The notes under the pieces were generated by a model, which had not been told where the DNA came from, did no database searches, and was given only the letters and a program-made list of their open reading frames with translations. Shown piece by piece: positions 6,116-8,041 of a DNA stretch of 8,041 bases. How positions within the stretch are numbered: the stretch's first letter is position 1; every line of letters begins with the position of its first letter. This DNA comes from PVC group bacterium (GTDB taxonomy: Bacteria > Verrucomicrobiota > Kiritimatiellia > SS1-B-03-39 > PXDE01). The position numbers and the translations under genes are program-made. The stretch spans positions 1 through 8,041 of the forward strand of contig PXDE01000465.1 in NCBI GenBank assembly GCA_003566475.1, read 5' to 3'.

Positions 6116-7378
6116 ATGCCCCCCTTGCAGCCCCTTCAAGGCATGGCGGACCTCGCCGGTCCGGAGGTGGCGGTCTGGCAGGTGCTGGAGGCCCGCGCCC
6201 ACGATCTCCTGAAGCGCCACGGGTATGCCGAGGTCCGCACGCCGATCCTCGAGCCCACCGACCTGTTCGCCCGGGGCCTTGGCGACACCACCGATGTCGT
6301 CCAGAAGGAGATGTACACGTTCACCGACCGCGGGGGCCGGAGCCTCACCCTGCGCCCGGAGGGCACGGCCAGTGTCATCCGCCACGTGGCCGCCCGCGGC
6401 GCCGAAGGCCTATCCGCCCGCCTCTACTACCTGGGGCCCATGTTCCGCAGCGAGCGGCCGCAGGCCGGACGGCGACGGCAGTTCCACCAGGTGGGGCTGG
6501 AGCGTCTGGGCGAGCCCGATCCCCTGGCCGACGCCGAGGTGATCGCCCTCCAGGTCGACCTGCTTGCCGACTGGGGACTGGAGGGCACCCGCCTGCTCGT
6601 GAACACCCGGGGCACCCCCGAGGACCGGGTTGCGGTGTCGAAGGGACTTCAGGTCGCCCTGCGCCCCCTGGCCGAAGCGCTGTGCGAGGACTGCCGCCGA
6701 CGCATCGACACCAATCCCCTGCGCGTGCTCGACTGCAAGCGCCCGGCCTGCCAGGAGGCGACCCGCGACGTGCCCTCGCCCGTGTCGTGGATGAGCCCGG
6801 AGAGCCGCGTCTACTTCGACACCGTGGTCCGGGCCCTCGGGGCCATGGGCCTGGACGCCGAGCCCACGCCCCGGCTGGTGCGGGGGCTGGACTACTACGT
6901 GCACACGGTGTGGGAGATCACCCATCCCGGCCTGGGGGCCCAGGACGCGGTGGCCGGCGGGGGGCGCTACCTGCTGCCGCTGGAGGGCAAGGGCATCCCC
7001 GGCGTGGGATTCGCGGTGGGCATGGAGCGGGCGGTGCTGGCCCTGGAGTCGGCCGGCCGCCTGCCCGAACCGCCCCGGCCGCCCCACGTGGTGTTTCTGG
7101 CCGGCCTGGGCCAGGCGGCGGGCCTGGCCAACCTGGGGCTGGCCCGCGATCTCCGGCGGAGCGGGCTGACCGTCCTCGCCGGTGATTGCCATCGCAGCTT
7201 GAAATCGCAGCTCAAATCGGCGGATAAAGCGTCCGCCGACTGGGCCCTGATCCGCGGCGAGGACGAACTGGCCCGCCGCGAGGTCACCCTGCGCCGCCTG
7301 CGGGACGGGTGGCAGACCACCGTGCCCGACGATCCGGACGCGGTGCGCAACGCTTTGGTGGAGACGAACGAATCATGA
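6116..7378 (+). CDS. hisS: Histidyl-tRNA synthetase
   Basis: This class II synthetase charges tRNA-His in the cytoplasm; its 420 residues are close to the family's usual length (E. coli 424). Seen in order: QGMADL at 8-13 and motif 1 around YAEVRTPILEPTDLF (37-51); LRPEGTA at 79-85, part of the histidine pocket; motif 2 FRSERPQAGRRRQFHQVG at 110-127; a small insert with C190, C193, C207 and C212 (LCEDCRRRIDTNPLR...DCK), also seen in other bacterial HisRS; the HisA signature RGLDYYVHT at 256-264; GGGRY at 281-285; motif 3 VGFAVGMER at 297-305; and a C-terminal anticodon-binding domain (325-420) with the usual KSADK. These active-site motifs separate it from HisZ-type paralogues. ATG 6116 is preceded by no purine-rich ribosome site and lies 23 bases after the HU/IHF stop, so translational coupling is likely. 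The stretch between GGGRY and motif 3 is unusually short. Confidence 0.95.
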   Translation: MPPLQPLQGMADLAGPEVAVWQVLEARAHDLLKRHGYAEVRTPILEPTDLFARGLGDTTDVVQKEMYTFTDRGGRSLTLRPEGTASVIRHVAARGAEGLSARLYYLGPMFRSERPQAGRRRQFHQVGLERLGEPDPLADAEVIALQVDLLADWGLEGTRLLVNTRGTPEDRVAVSKGLQVALRPLAEALCEDCRRRIDTNPLRVLDCKRPACQEATRDVPSPVSWMSPESRVYFDTVVRALGAMGLDAEPTPRLVRGLDYYVHTVWEITHPGLGAQDAVAGGGRYLLPLEGKGIPGVGFAVGMERAVLALESAGRLPEPPRPPHVVFLAGLGQAAGLANLGLARDLRRSGLTVLAGDCHRSLKSQLKSADKASADWALIRGEDELARREVTLRRLRDGWQTTVPDDPDAVRNALVETNES

Positions 7379-8041
7379 TGCGGACGCATACCTGTGGACA
7401 GCTTCGGAAGGCCGACGGCGGCCAGCGCGTGACCCTGTGCGGATGGGTGGACACCGTCCGCGACCATGGCGGCCTGATCTTCATCGATCTGCGCGACCGC
7501 TATGGGCGGACCCAGGTGCTGTTCGACCCCCAGGATTCCCAGGCCGCCTGGGACCGGGCCCAGGCCACCCGGCCGGAGTTCGTGATCCGCGTCGAGGGGG
7601 TGGTGGAATCGCGCCCGGCCGACATGGTGAACCCCCAGCTCGCCACCGGCGACGTCGAGGTCCGGTGCTCGTCCATCGAGGTGCTCAACCGCAGCCTCAC
7701 CCCGCCGTTCCCCCTCGAGGACGCCCGGGCCGACAAGGTGAGCGAGGATCTGCGGATGACCTACCGCTACCTGGATCTGCGGCGGCCGCAGATGCAGAAG
7801 AACCTGGAGCTGCGGCACCGCCTGTGCCTGGCCACCCGGACCTACATGAGCGGCCAGGGCTTCCTGGAGATCGAGACCCCCATCCTCACCAAGAGCACGC
7901 CCGAGGGGGCCCGCGACTACCTGGTGCCCAGCCGGGTGAGCCCGGGCAAGTTCTTCGCCCTGCCCCAGGCCCCCCAGCAGTACAAGCAGCTTCTCATGAT
8001 GAGCGGGGTGGACCGCTATTTCCAGATCGCCAAGTGCTTCC
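7375..8041 (+). CDS. aspS: Aspartyl-tRNA synthetase, N-terminal part (cut by window edge)
   Basis: This class II synthetase charges tRNA-Asp; 222 codons are present and the frame is open at the window edge. The first 110 or so residues are the OB-fold anticodon-binding domain (CGQL...VTLCGWVDTVRDHGGLIFIDLRDR.G...VLFDP). The catalytic domain starts with MTYRYLDLRRPQMQ, then motif 1 (GFLEIETPILTKSTPEGARDY), ALPQAPQQYKQLLMMSGVDRY and the opening of motif 2 (FQIAKCF). The length and motifs point to the bacterial type, which would carry a GAD insert downstream. The first ATG (7375) overlaps the hisS stop as ATGA; the next codon, ATG 7378, gives MRTHTCGQL, closer to E. coli MRTEYCGQL, so either may be used. 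GGTGGAGA (7357-7364) inside hisS is the likely ribosome site. His replaces the Leu of discriminating enzymes in VRDHGG, hinting that the enzyme may also charge tRNA-Asn. Confidence 0.95.
   Translation, partial: MMRTHTCGQLRKADGGQRVTLCGWVDTVRDHGGLIFIDLRDRYGRTQVLFDPQDSQAAWDRAQATRPEFVIRVEGVVESRPADMVNPQLATGDVEVRCSSIEVLNRSLTPPFPLEDARADKVSEDLRMTYRYLDLRRPQMQKNLELRHRLCLATRTYMSGQGFLEIETPILTKSTPEGARDYLVPSRVSPGKFFALPQAPQQYKQLLMMSGVDRYFQIAKCF

Overview
This is a GC-rich, densely coded bacterial window with every real gene on the + strand. In order it holds: the 3' end of an unidentified gene (1-312), a 347-bp noncoding stretch built largely from an imperfect repeat with hairpins (313-659), gcvP (660-3497), proS (start best placed at TTG 3600, to 5324), a small two-span membrane protein (5359-5691), an HU/IHF-family DNA-bending protein (5787-6092), hisS (6116-7378) and the first 222 codons of aspS (7375 to the window edge).

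The organism cannot be named with certainty. The HU/IHF protein, with its 'TKRDLVVRIS.ETG' opening and GRNP arm, and the small 'KYEVKGTREY..WGIGL' membrane protein resemble, from memory, proteins of the Kiritimatiellota/Lentisphaerota/Verrucomicrobiota side of the PVC group. High GC, real Shine-Dalgarno sites and single-chain GcvP do not conflict with that. This is inference, not a database result.

Transcription probably falls into three blocks. gcvP stands alone behind the repeat-rich spacer, with no gcvT or gcvH in view. proS follows after 102 bp (from the corrected start) with a possible promoter of its own, and the small membrane gene trails it by 34 bp. A better sigma-70-like promoter (5694-5721) precedes the HU/IHF gene, which lies 23 bp before hisS; hisS and aspS overlap by 4 bp (ATGA). 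The right half is therefore a translation and nucleoid housekeeping cluster containing three class II aminoacyl-tRNA synthetases (Pro, His, Asp). gcvP adds one-carbon and glycine metabolism.

I see no CRISPR array, phage, defence or secretion system, and nothing that amounts to a new multi-gene system. The points most worth a second look are the hairpin repeat upstream of gcvP, the unusual motif-3 approach in HisRS, the His in AspRS at the position linked to non-discriminating tRNA charging, and the small membrane protein of unknown function.
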